A stretch of 5,507 nucleotides of DNA from Chlamydiota bacterium (GCA_003648225.1 QMOL01000216.1:1-5507), one strand, 5' to 3'; positions 1 to 5,507 are shown, counted from the first letter of the stretch. Notes: generated by a model from the letters alone, not told the origin. Numbers and translations: made by a program.

Positions 1-2976
1 AGCAGTCCATTGTTCCGGTTTGGCAAACGGAGCGTTAACGCCCGCGCGGATATTTAACACGGCGCTTTTTATATTTTTCGGTGGTTCGGCTTTTCGAGGC
101 GTCGGCCTCAATTCAAAGATTTTGTCAAGAGTTTTTTTGTTAAGTGAATTAGGACGTTGAGGACAACGTCCCTCCATTTGATTTGCTGGAGGGTTGCCGT
201 CCCCGGCGACCTTGTTTTTCGGTAGGAATTTGTCAGAGTTCATATAAGCAAGCAAACTATGCAAAAGTTGTTTTGCTTCACGACGTTTGTTAAGATTGTT
301 ATGTAAGTCTATCGAACAGTACATCAATTTACCGTTACCGACTTTTGCCTCGAAGATTGCGGCATATTTTTTGTTGTTGTTAAAATCCGGAACAAACTGA
401 ACTATCGGGCGGAAATTTGTTGGTGTGTCATCTATCAATAAAGCTTCTGAATTTTCAAGCAAGTCATACCATTGCCAGTCAGCGTAAAAGTCGGTTGGAA
501 ATTCGGCGAGAGCCGGGTGATTTGTATTACATAAAATTCCCATAGTTTCTGGTTGCGATTTGAACAATTGGTAACTCCAAAAAACCGGATGCCAGCGTGC
601 AGGTTCGGCTTTTACAAACGTGTCTTTATCAGGCAGCAAGAGTACCTTACCGCCATTTTCAAGAATTTCCCTTGTTCTATTGTTAAACTTTTTAACTATT
701 GTAACTCCATTTGGGGTTTTTACACTTGGATTTGTGGGATAAACCCAAATTTTCCAGGAATTTGCCACTTTTGGAGGGTCGCCGTCCTCGGCGACCTTAT
801 TTCCGCGCATGTTTTTAGGACGCTGAGGACAGCGTCCCTCCAAAGAAATTTCTACGACAAGTTGTTGAGGAGTTTTTATTTTGTCGAAATTGAATTCAAA
901 TTCTCCAAGCTGTGTGGTTTTTCCTGACAGAATATCTAATTTCTTAAATTCACCTTTGGCAAGAATTTTTCCGTTTTTAGTTTTTATTGCCCAAACAGGT
1001 TTTACATCTTTCAAATCTTCTTTGCCATAATGAGCTACTTCAGCAGTAGCTTTAAAAGTTTCATCATTATTCCAAGTAAAACCTTTTGTGCGAATAAGCG
1101 GAACGATTTCGCCACAGAATTCGCGGAATTTTTCCGGAGTTATTAATCCTTTGGAATCAAGAAAAACATCAAGAAGTCCGATTAAAGCTGTTCCTTGCCC
1201 GGAAAAATCAACGAGATCAAGCATTTGAAATCCGGCAATATAAGGATTCCGTAACTGAACTTCAATGTTTTCCTTATAAATCTCAACCGCTTGTTTGCCG
1301 GAAGCTTTTTGAAAGTCATCCGCTAAATTAAGCATACCATTAGCTTCAAGTGATTTTTTAAATGCTTTGAGGTTTCGAGGTTTGAGATGACCGGTGTATT
1401 TTGAAATTTGTTTATAGCTTGGATAAATTGCCGGTTGGCCAATTTCGTGCGCAATTACAGGCCGTTTGAATTTCTTTAACGGCTCGCGGTAATCTTGGAA
1501 AATCTTTAATCCTCTGATAAGTCCGGCATCTGTATTTGCTCCAACAAAATAATCATCATATTTACGTTCCTGCTTTGGCGGATGAGTTGTAGATGCGTAA
1601 AGATGTCGCGGATCCTTGTTTTTCAGATAACTGACAAGATAAGCAAGATATGGATCACTGCCATCGCCTAGTTCATTTCCCATCGACATCAGGCAAAACG
1701 AAGGATGATTTCCATAGGTGTCAACAATGCGGTTAACTTCTTCTAAAATAAATTTTGCCCTGTTTGGCAAACTGCCGACTAATCCGTAACCGTCCCATAA
1801 AGGCGGTTCGATTTGAAACATAAATCCGAGTTCGTCTGCCGCAATGAACGCCGCTTCCGGCGGGCACCAAGAATGAAAACGAACATGATTCAAGCCATAA
1901 TTCTTATAAACACCAAGAATTTTTTTCCACTCCGGTACTGTCATTGGTGGATAACCTGTCAATGGAAAAACAGCGGAATCAGCTCTACCGCGTAAATAAA
2001 CTGTCCGGCCGTTTAGTTTGAAGTGGTGACCGTTCGCTTTAAAATCCCTAAGCGCGAATGCGATTGTTTTAACGTTGTGCAAAGCTCCTGCTTCGCAATT
2101 AATCGCGGATGAGGACGTCCGCGCGACGTAAATTGCGCAGCGCAATTCATGCAAATCTGGTGAGAACTCGTCCCATAAAGTCGGGGAAGGGGCGAACGGT
2201 AAATTTGCTTCAATAACAGTTTCTTTTTCATTTACGGAAAAAGAAATGTTGGTTATTGAAACATTATCAGTTAAATCTTCAAGATTAATTTTCCCGTCAA
2301 CTTTTCCACCTGTAATATTTCCGATAGTAATTTTTACTTTAGTAACTTTCTTCTCGAAATCAGGATAAGTCTGCACGGAATCTATCCAGACTTTCGGAGT
2401 TGCAATCAGTTCTATCTTTCCGATGATGCCGTTCCAGTCTGTTTGAGTTTCTTCCGTAATGGCATGTGTCCAAAGCATTGCGCCAAGAGTATGACCTATG
2501 TTTATTTTAACTGTGTTGTCAATAAGTATTGTGATTTTATGTTTGCCGGGAGATAGGAAATCAGTGAGGTCATAAACATGCGGAACACAAAGACTATTTT
2601 CTGTCCCGACAAAATTATCATCAACATAGACGCGGGATTCCCACATCACTCTTTCCAGAAAAAGAACTATTCTTTCATCTTTCCATTTTTCCAGAATTTC
2701 AACTTCTTTTTGATACCACGCTTTGCCAATGTATTTATATTCGCGGGTAAGATGGTTTAAACATACTTCATCATTTTTGAATCCGAGTTTTTGTTCGTCG
2801 AGTGAACCGGGCAGTTTTGCCTTATCCGGAAGCTGTTTATTAAACCATTGTTCTTTTATCCCGAGATTGTCAGGATCAAGTTTAAAATTCCAATCGCCTT
2901 TTAATGAAATAGATTCAGCGCCGGCAACTGCCGTCAAGATTGTAAAGCTTAACATAATAGTTTTAAGATGGTTCAT
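1..2976 (-). CDS. Secreted glycoside hydrolase family 2 protein (beta-galactosidase-like), C-terminus beyond the left edge
   Basis: I read this frame codon by codon from the ATG at 2976 to base 1: 992 codons, no stop, so it is intact but 3'-truncated by the window. Residues 1-20 (MNHLKTIMLSFTILTAVAGA) look like a signal peptide, so the enzyme is exported. Residues ~22-180 form a GH2 N-terminal jelly-roll sugar-binding domain (W87, W112 in WESRVYVDD). Residues ~185-305 are an Ig-like domain and ~310-620 the TIM barrel. In the barrel, the segment RFHSWCPPEAAF starts at R366, the acid/base is E435 (GNELGDG) and the nucleophile is E511 (IAHEIGQ). Their 76-residue spacing equals that of E461 and E537 in E. 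coli LacZ. A beta domain follows (~630-745), then a Rossmann-like segment (~745-920; GGKVLLLP at 775, GKLMYCSIDL near 883) resembling the amidotransferase-fold domains of some galactosidases; that assignment is tentative. The expected reaction is retaining exo-hydrolysis of a glycoside; the sugar is unknown. Oddities are three in-frame palindromic insertions (residues ~277-296, ~712-736, ~922-943) and a Shine-Dalgarno buried in a hairpin. Confidence 0.93.
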   Translation of the reverse strand, partial: MNHLKTIMLSFTILTAVAGAESISLKGDWNFKLDPDNLGIKEQWFNKQLPDKAKLPGSLDEQKLGFKNDEVCLNHLTREYKYIGKAWYQKEVEILEKWKDERIVLFLERVMWESRVYVDDNFVGTENSLCVPHVYDLTDFLSPGKHKITILIDNTVKINIGHTLGAMLWTHAITEETQTDWNGIIGKIELIATPKVWIDSVQTYPDFEKKVTKVKITIGNITGGKVDGKINLEDLTDNVSITNISFSVNEKETVIEANLPFAPSPTLWDEFSPDLHELRCAIYVARTSSSAINCEAGALHNVKTIAFALRDFKANGHHFKLNGRTVYLRGRADSAVFPLTGYPPMTVPEWKKILGVYKNYGLNHVRFHSWCPPEAAFIAADELGFMFQIEPPLWDGYGLVGSLPNRAKFILEEVNRIVDTYGNHPSFCLMSMGNELGDGSDPYLAYLVSYLKNKDPRHLYASTTHPPKQERKYDDYFVGANTDAGLIRGLKIFQDYREPLKKFKRPVIAHEIGQPAIYPSYKQISKYTGHLKPRNLKAFKKSLEANGMLNLADDFQKASGKQAVEIYKENIEVQLRNPYIAGFQMLDLVDFSGQGTALIGLLDVFLDSKGLITPEKFREFCGEIVPLIRTKGFTWNNDETFKATAEVAHYGKEDLKDVKPVWAIKTKNGKILAKGEFKKLDILSGKTTQLGEFEFNFDKIKTPQQLVVEISLEGRCPQRPKNMRGNKVAEDGDPPKVANSWKIWVYPTNPSVKTPNGVTIVKKFNNRTREILENGGKVLLLPDKDTFVKAEPARWHPVFWSYQLFKSQPETMGILCNTNHPALAEFPTDFYADWQWYDLLENSEALLIDDTPTNFRPIVQFVPDFNNNKKYAAIFEAKVGNGKLMYCSIDLHNNLNKRREAKQLLHSLLAYMNSDKFLPKNKVAGDGNPPANQMEGRCPQRPNSLNKKTLDKIFELRPTPRKAEPPKNIKSAVLNIRAGVNAPFAKPEQWTA
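152..211. repeat. Inverted pair of GC-rich hairpin units, diverging arrangement (element 1)
   Basis: Two copies of one 24-nt unit lie at 152-175 (unit read on the minus strand) and 188-211 (read on the plus strand), separated by 12 nt. Each unit is GGAGGG followed by a hairpin whose stem overlaps the last GG: an 8-bp stem, a 4-nt loop, then the returning stem. The stem of the first is GGACGTTG / CAACGTCC with loop AGGA (plus strand). The second is GGTTGCCG / CGGCGACC with loop TCCC, one G-T wobble. The 60-nt span is exactly 20 codons. It is translated in the hydrolase as KVAGDGNPP followed by MEGRCPQRP, low-complexity hydrophilic sequence with no counterpart I recognise in the enzyme family. 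The unit is much richer in GC than the flanks. Confidence 0.85.
773..841. repeat. Inverted pair of GC-rich hairpin units, converging arrangement (element 2)
   Basis: The same 24-nt unit occurs at 773-796 on the plus strand and 818-841 on the minus strand, with a 21-nt spacer. The order is the reverse of element 1, so GGAGGG/CCCTCC here lies at the outer edges. The stems are GGTCGCCG / CGGCGACC (loop TCCT) and GGACGCTG / CAGCGTCC (loop AGGA), both perfect. The 69-nt span equals 23 codons. It is translated as EGRCPQRP, a short spacer, then KVAEDGDPP. It separates the strand LVVEISLEG from VANSWKIWVYP; in my recollection of this GH2 family these are normally joined by a short turn, which suggests an insertion at a surface loop. 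Confidence 0.85.
2094..2147. repeat. Nested palindromic element in the hydrolase coding region (element 3)
   Basis: CGCAATT at 2094-2100 pairs with AATTGCG at 2131-2137. Between them is a hairpin: GCGGATG (2105-2111), loop AGGA (2112-2115), CGTCCGC (2116-2122), seven pairs including one wobble. It abuts a second palindrome, AATTGCGC-A-GCGCAATT, at 2131-2147, which repeats CGCAATT as a direct repeat. The outer boundaries are uncertain. In the enzyme it encodes roughly residues 277-296 (RCAIYVARTSSSAINCE), just before the conserved stretch that leads into the TIM barrel (VKTIAFALRDF). The frame stays open on both sides, so it behaves as an in-frame insertion. Confidence 0.65.
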
Positions 2977-2986
2977 AGTGCTTATT

Positions 2987-3006
2987 CCCCCTTTTCTAAA
3001 AGGGGG
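2987..3006 (-). promoter_or_regulatory. Hairpin that sequesters the hydrolase Shine-Dalgarno
   Basis: CCCCCTTTT (2987-2995) and AAAAGGGGG (2998-3006) form a perfect 9-bp inverted repeat with a 2-nt centre. On the mRNA (minus strand) the downstream arm is AAAAGGGGG. This is the best Shine-Dalgarno candidate for the ATG at 2976, 10 nt before it, and it pairs with the upstream CCCCC arm. With only 2 nt at the centre, one or two pairs must open to form the loop. There is no U-run after it, so it does not look like a terminator. It could limit translation initiation or simply be a dispersed palindromic repeat that landed here. Confidence 0.55.
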
Positions 3007-3014
3007 CAAAGGGA

Positions 3015-3040
3015 ATTTTATTTAAGGTATCAGGTGTCAA
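3015..3040 (-). promoter_or_regulatory. Weak candidate promoter for the hydrolase gene
   Basis: On the minus strand TTGACA (3040-3035) is followed by TAAAAT (3020-3015). The -35 box is perfect, but the spacing is only 14 bp, well short of the usual 16-18, so the pair is doubtful. It lies downstream of the preceding gene's terminator and about 40-60 bp before the start codon, where a promoter is expected. No better pair was seen in the gap. Confidence 0.25.
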
Positions 3041-3114
3041 ATGTTATCTTCAGAAATCGTAAATCGTTAATTCTTGTTCTTAAATCGAAATGCAACGAAG
3101 TAACAATGTACTCA

Positions 3115-3150
3115 TTGATCATATCAAACATTGATTAACAATTTTGATAT
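3115..3150. repeat. AT-rich palindrome cluster in the intergenic gap
   Basis: ATATCAAA (3121-3128) pairs with TTTGATAT (3143-3150), and ATTG (3130-3133) pairs with CAAT (3139-3142), with one bulged C at 3129. The result is a 30-nt, 12-bp imperfect palindrome with loop ATTAA. It overlaps a second inverted repeat, TTGAT-CAT-ATCAA, at 3115-3127. TTGAT half-sites therefore recur at 3115, 3131, 3144 and 3181, with one in opposite orientation at 3123-3127. The position, about 140-175 bp upstream of the hydrolase start and below the terminator, would suit an operator for that gene, but nothing identifies a regulator. Confidence 0.5.
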
Positions 3151-3206
3151 AAAAGGACACAAAAAGCAATAAAGACACAGTTGATACTTAAAAAGATTTG
3201 TTTTTT

Positions 3207-3238
3207 AAAAAAGGGCGGATAAAAATCATCTGCCCTTT
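3207..3238 (-). terminator. Rho-independent terminator after the PEP-CTERM gene
   Basis: On the minus strand AAAGGGC (3238-3232) pairs with GCCCTTT, and the helix continues as GAT/ATC after one A-C mismatch. The loop is about 7 nt and six T residues follow directly (3212-3207). It starts 25 nt after the TAA stop at 3263. It should separate transcription of the PEP-CTERM gene from the hydrolase gene downstream. Confidence 0.82.
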
Positions 3239-3262
3239 CTTTATCAGTCTTTTCCTAAACGA

Positions 3263-4969
3263 TTATAACCGCTTTCGGAAAACAGCTATTCCTGCTAATA
3301 TAATTCCCAATAATAATGTCGGTTCAGGAATAAGATCACCTACACGAATATAATCAATCTCAAATTTTTCAGTTGTATCAACAGTATAAGGGTCAATCCT
3401 AAAACCATCTAAAACCCCTTCCCATAAAGGATTTTGAGACATTTGATATCGGTAAACATGGAATTCACCATCGTGCGGTATTTTTGACGCAGGAATGGAT
3501 GCTCGCATTTCACCGGACATTCCAGGATTATTTGTTGTAGTAAAAAATATTTCAATCTCGCTATCGGTAATTGAAGAAACTTGCTTCAAACGGAATTCAG
3601 CGTAAGGAGCATCCGCTAAATCAACTTGCGGCAGTCCTAATGAACTGATTTTATAAAACCAGGGATCAGCATTGAGCGGTCTACCGGAGAAAATTCCTCC
3701 CGAAACAGTCTCGTTGGTAATGTTAACCATCTGCCAGTTTTCGATATCATCATCTGTATCCCATTCTGCGAGGCTGGTATAGTTCGACAGCAATTCACCA
3801 TCAACAGTTATCGGATCAACAAAAGGAACATTTGTAATTACATTGGCAATTCTAAAATAATCAACCTCAAACGTCTCATTCGATCCAAAGTCGTCAAGGA
3901 TATCAAATCTGATTGCATCCAATTTTCCAAGATAAAAATTGCTGAGCAAAGTAATACGATACACATGAAATAAACCGTCACCTTCTATATCAGGCAATGC
4001 GGGGTCATCATTGTTGGCAAACATTATCGGTGGAAATTTGAATATTCCGTTCATAGTAGGAAAAAATTCCGAACGTTTACATTCCGTATATTGATCGAAT
4101 CGCACCCGTATTTCATAAACAGATCCTGTGACCATAACATTCCCGACACGAACATCATTAGAAGAGAGAGCGATAATGTTTAGTGAAATATTCATATCGT
4201 TGCCTACAACCAGGCCGGTGATACTTCCATCATAAACTGCAGCATCATTAACCATACGAGTTGTCCAGTCTTCAAATTCATCATTCGTATTCCAGTCACC
4301 AAGACTTACATAATTGTCAAGCGGAGTTGACGGGTCAAGTTCAACGATAAAAGACGGCGCCGGTGGTACAGGAGCTACAGTTGTGTCGGCAATTCTGAAA
4401 TAATCAACTTCAAATGTCTCATTTGATGTAAGGTCGTCAAGCGCATCAAATCTTATACCATCCAGTTGTCCAAGATAAAGAAGGGTATCGTTGGTGTCTA
4501 AAGTAATGCGATACACATGGAATAAACCGTCATTTTCAATATCAGGCAATGCCGGGTCGGCATTACTGGCAAACGTTATCGGTGGAACTTTGAACGATCC
4601 ATCCATGGTCGGAAAAAACTCGGAACGAGTGGTTTCTGTAAATGGATCAAAACGCAAGCGGATTTCATACACAGAACCCGTTACAAAAAGGTTTTCTTTA
4701 CGAACATCATTATTCGGCAAAGCAGAGACATCTAATGAAATGTTCATGTCTGCGCCGACAACTCTGCCGGTAATACTTCCATTGTAAACTGCGGAATCAT
4801 TAACCAGAAAAGTTGTCCAATCCTCAAAGTCACCTTCTGTGTTCCATTCTCCGAGACTTATATAATTATCAAGAGGAGTTATCGGATCGAGTTCTACAGT
4901 ATACGCCATTGCCTGACCGCATACGGTGAACATTATTAATGCTGCCATAAATAGAATAGATTTTTTCAT
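3263..4969 (-). CDS. PEP-CTERM surface protein with three carbohydrate-binding-like modules
   Basis: 568 residues, complete. The ATG at 4969 follows AAAGGG (4980-4975) at 5 nt spacing. Residues 1-22 (MKKSILFMAALIMFTVCGQAMA) are a signal peptide ending in the cleavage motif AMA. Module 1 is ~23-195, a Pro-rich linker TTVAPVPPAPS follows, module 2 is ~207-376 and module 3, more divergent, ~384-544. Each module has the pattern W-N/D-T-x(3)-E-x-W near its start, then YEIR(L/V)RF (AEFRLK in module 3), an aromatic F-F segment, DG(L/E)FHVYR, LD-x-(I/F)R-(F/I)D, and FE(V/I)DY(F/I)R(I/V) at the end. This resembles beta-sandwich modules common in secreted PVC proteins. The C-terminus is a PEP-CTERM signal: IPEP at 547-550, hydrophobic 551-564, then RKRL. 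Exosortase would cleave there and attach or release the protein at the cell surface. Glycan binding is inferred from the fold pattern and the neighbouring hydrolase; no catalytic motif is seen. Regulation: the consensus promoter at 5051-5023. Confidence 0.93.
   Translation of the reverse strand: MKKSILFMAALIMFTVCGQAMAYTVELDPITPLDNYISLGEWNTEGDFEDWTTFLVNDSAVYNGSITGRVVGADMNISLDVSALPNNDVRKENLFVTGSVYEIRLRFDPFTETTRSEFFPTMDGSFKVPPITFASNADPALPDIENDGLFHVYRITLDTNDTLLYLGQLDGIRFDALDDLTSNETFEVDYFRIADTTVAPVPPAPSFIVELDPSTPLDNYVSLGDWNTNDEFEDWTTRMVNDAAVYDGSITGLVVGNDMNISLNIIALSSNDVRVGNVMVTGSVYEIRVRFDQYTECKRSEFFPTMNGIFKFPPIMFANNDDPALPDIEGDGLFHVYRITLLSNFYLGKLDAIRFDILDDFGSNETFEVDYFRIANVITNVPFVDPITVDGELLSNYTSLAEWDTDDDIENWQMVNITNETVSGGIFSGRPLNADPWFYKISSLGLPQVDLADAPYAEFRLKQVSSITDSEIEIFFTTTNNPGMSGEMRASIPASKIPHDGEFHVYRYQMSQNPLWEGVLDGFRIDPYTVDTTEKFEIDYIRVGDLIPEPTLLLGIILAGIAVFRKRL
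3842..4903 (-). repeat. Tandem duplication of the first two modules within the PEP-CTERM gene
   Basis: DNA 4903-4385 (residues 23-195) and 4351-3842 (residues 207-376) encode modules that agree at most positions, including identical runs such as TGSVYEIR, SEFFPTM and DPALPDI. Module 2 is 3 residues shorter, losing residues in the loop before YLG. Module 3 (3820-3338) shares only the framework residues. The order of events was therefore probably an old duplication followed by a later one that gave modules 1 and 2. Confidence 0.85.
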
Positions 4970-5022
4970 TTTTTCCCTTTAGTTAAAGTTTTAATGTTAT
5001 AAAAGTATATGCTTTAGATTAA

Positions 5023-5051
5023 ATTATAACATAAAAGTTATGTGATGTCAA
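5023..5051 (-). promoter_or_regulatory. Perfect-consensus sigma70-type promoter of the PEP-CTERM gene
   Basis: Read on the minus strand, TTGACA (5051-5046) is separated by exactly 17 bp from TATAAT (5028-5023). Transcription would begin near 5016, leaving a 5' leader of about 47 nt before the ATG at 4969. A short inverted repeat, ATAAC/GTTAT (5026-5030 and 5037-5041), lies across the spacer and the start of the -10 box and could be a repressor site. Such an exact match predicts strong housekeeping expression unless repressed. Confidence 0.82.
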
Positions 5052-5060
5052 GAAAGCGAT

Positions 5061-5090
5061 GGCTGTACGGGAAAAGTTGACGCGTAGAAT
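5061..5090. mobile_element. Candidate 3' terminal end of an ISL3-family insertion sequence
   Basis: Between the transposase stop (5102-5100) and the promoter there is a GC-richer stretch beginning GGCTGTACGGGAAAAG at 5061. ISL3 elements typically end in inverted repeats starting with GG, lie close to the transposase stop and make 8-bp target duplications, which here would be 5053-5060. The opposite end lies outside the window, so neither the inverted repeat nor the duplication can be confirmed. Confidence 0.4.
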
Positions 5091-5099
5091 GAATATCCA

Positions 5100-5507
5100 C
5101 TAATATTGTATCACTATTATTTTTGTTCGATATATCTCTTTGTTCTTAAATCCAAAACTTATTCTTTTTATTAATTTTATATGTGTATGAAAGCCTTCAA
5201 CCATTGCTGTTGATAATATATCTTCAAATAACAACCGGGCTTCTGTTGCGTCTTTCGTTAAATACATTGCTCGTATCTCTTCTTTAAGCTGATAACTTAT
5301 CATTAATGTAGGATACTTATTTAACATTATATTTCTCTTCTGACGTGCTTCAGCTCTCAAACGCTCTCCTCCGCAGTGAAGGGGACCTGCCGGTAGTTTT
5401 CGCTTCTTATCCTGACTTTGAAGAAAACGACGCTCTTCATTCACAAGACGATTGGCTAAACCAACCACATGAAACGGATCCGCGCATATTTTAATATCTT
5501 TCTTCCA
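5100..5507 (-). CDS. ISL3-family transposase, C-terminal part, probably internally deleted; continues beyond the right edge
   Basis: The frame is open from the right edge (WKKDIKICADPFHVV...) to the TAG at 5102-5100, 135 codons in the window. ADPFHVVGLAN (D codon 5480-5478) matches the second catalytic Asp region of DDE_Tnp_ISL3 proteins. SYQLKEEIRAMY is the conserved segment after it. MVEGFHTHIKLIKR with SFGFKNKEIYR is the C-terminal motif carrying the catalytic Glu (5198-5196). The GTG at 5468 falls inside the conserved FHVV and is not the true start. In family members I recall, about 40-45 residues (with an L..FA.TL..H-like helix) separate LLFED from the LSTAMVEG block; here the two are joined directly, leaving only 94 residues between Asp and Glu. 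HTH also stands where NNK is usual. The protein would catalyse DDE cut-and-paste transposition if whole, but this copy is probably inactive. Family assignment is firm; the deletion rests on memory of the family. Confidence 0.82.
   Translation of the reverse strand, partial: WKKDIKICADPFHVVGLANRLVNEERRFLQSQDKKRKLPAGPLHCGGERLRAEARQKRNIMLNKYPTLMISYQLKEEIRAMYLTKDATEARLLFEDILSTAMVEGFHTHIKLIKRISFGFKNKEIYRTKIIVIQY

Noticed and set aside
152..841. CRISPR-like repeats
   Set aside because: Units are in inverted orientation, only four copies, with spacers of 12 and 21 nt and a gap of over 500 nt, all inside a coding frame.
553..927. Plus-strand open frame of 124 codons
   Set aside because: It lies antisense within the hydrolase gene, which has clear GH2 protein logic; the translation has no recognisable motif and is composed of reversed hydrolase codons.
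2013..2231. Minus-strand open frame of 72 codons in another frame, suggesting a frameshift in the hydrolase
   Set aside because: I checked the hydrolase frame codon by codon through this interval and it is open and family-like on both sides, so this is an out-of-frame shadow and there is no frameshift.
2987..3006. Terminator
   Set aside because: The hairpin is not followed by a T-run on either strand, and a proper terminator for the upstream gene already exists at 3207-3238.
2578..3025. Overlapping plus-strand open frames around the hydrolase 5' end
   Set aside because: They are antisense to the signal peptide and sugar-binding domain, with no start context or known motif.
2977..3206. Riboswitch or small RNA in the leader of the hydrolase
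   Set aside because: Only simple AT palindromes and the Shine-Dalgarno hairpin were found; no conserved aptamer core that I recognise.
4491..4787. Plus-strand open frame of 98 codons
   Set aside because: Antisense shadow of the first module of the PEP-CTERM gene; no ribosome binding site or recognisable product.

Overview
The window reads as chromosomal sequence from an AT-leaning, Gram-negative-type environmental bacterium. A Planctomycetes, Lentisphaerae or Kiritimatiellota-like (PVC) organism is my best guess. The grounds are a protein with a PEP-CTERM surface-sorting tail next to a secreted family-2 glycoside hydrolase of a type common in polysaccharide-degrading members of those groups. 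This assignment is inference; there is no rRNA or other taxonomic marker here. All three genes lie on the minus strand.

Layout from right to left, in the direction of transcription. (1) 5507-5100: the C-terminal part of an ISL3-family (IS204/IS1001/IS1096/IS1165) transposase. It enters from beyond the right edge and probably carries an internal deletion. A candidate IS end lies at about 5061. (2) 5051-5023: a sigma70-type promoter matching the consensus exactly (TTGACA, 17 bp, TATAAT), about 10 bp outside the IS end. It drives (3) 4969-3263: a 568-residue exported protein with a signal peptide, three copies of a ~170-residue jelly-roll or carbohydrate-binding-like module and a C-terminal PEP-CTERM sorting signal. 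A rho-independent terminator follows at 3238-3207. (4) 3206-2977: a short regulatory gap with an AT-rich 30-nt palindrome and a perfect 9-bp hairpin covering the Shine-Dalgarno sequence of the next gene. (5) 2976-1: a large secreted GH2 glycoside hydrolase, 992 codons in the window with no in-frame stop, running off the left edge. The two catalytic glutamates are E435 and E511.

The most unusual content is inside the hydrolase gene. Three GC-rich palindromic elements (152-211, 773-841, 2094-2147) sit in its coding sequence without breaking the frame. Together they hold five hairpins that share the loop context G-AGGA-C, while their stems differ by compensatory base-pair changes. Two of the elements are inverted pairs of one 24-nt unit arranged in opposite polarity. 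They resemble REPIN-type or Rickettsia-palindromic-element-type repeats that have been translated into the enzyme as extra surface loops.

Functionally, the PEP-CTERM protein and the hydrolase could form a small glycan-handling locus: a surface-anchored binding protein and a secreted exo-acting glycosidase. The terminator between them suggests they are transcribed separately. The substrate cannot be read from the sequence.
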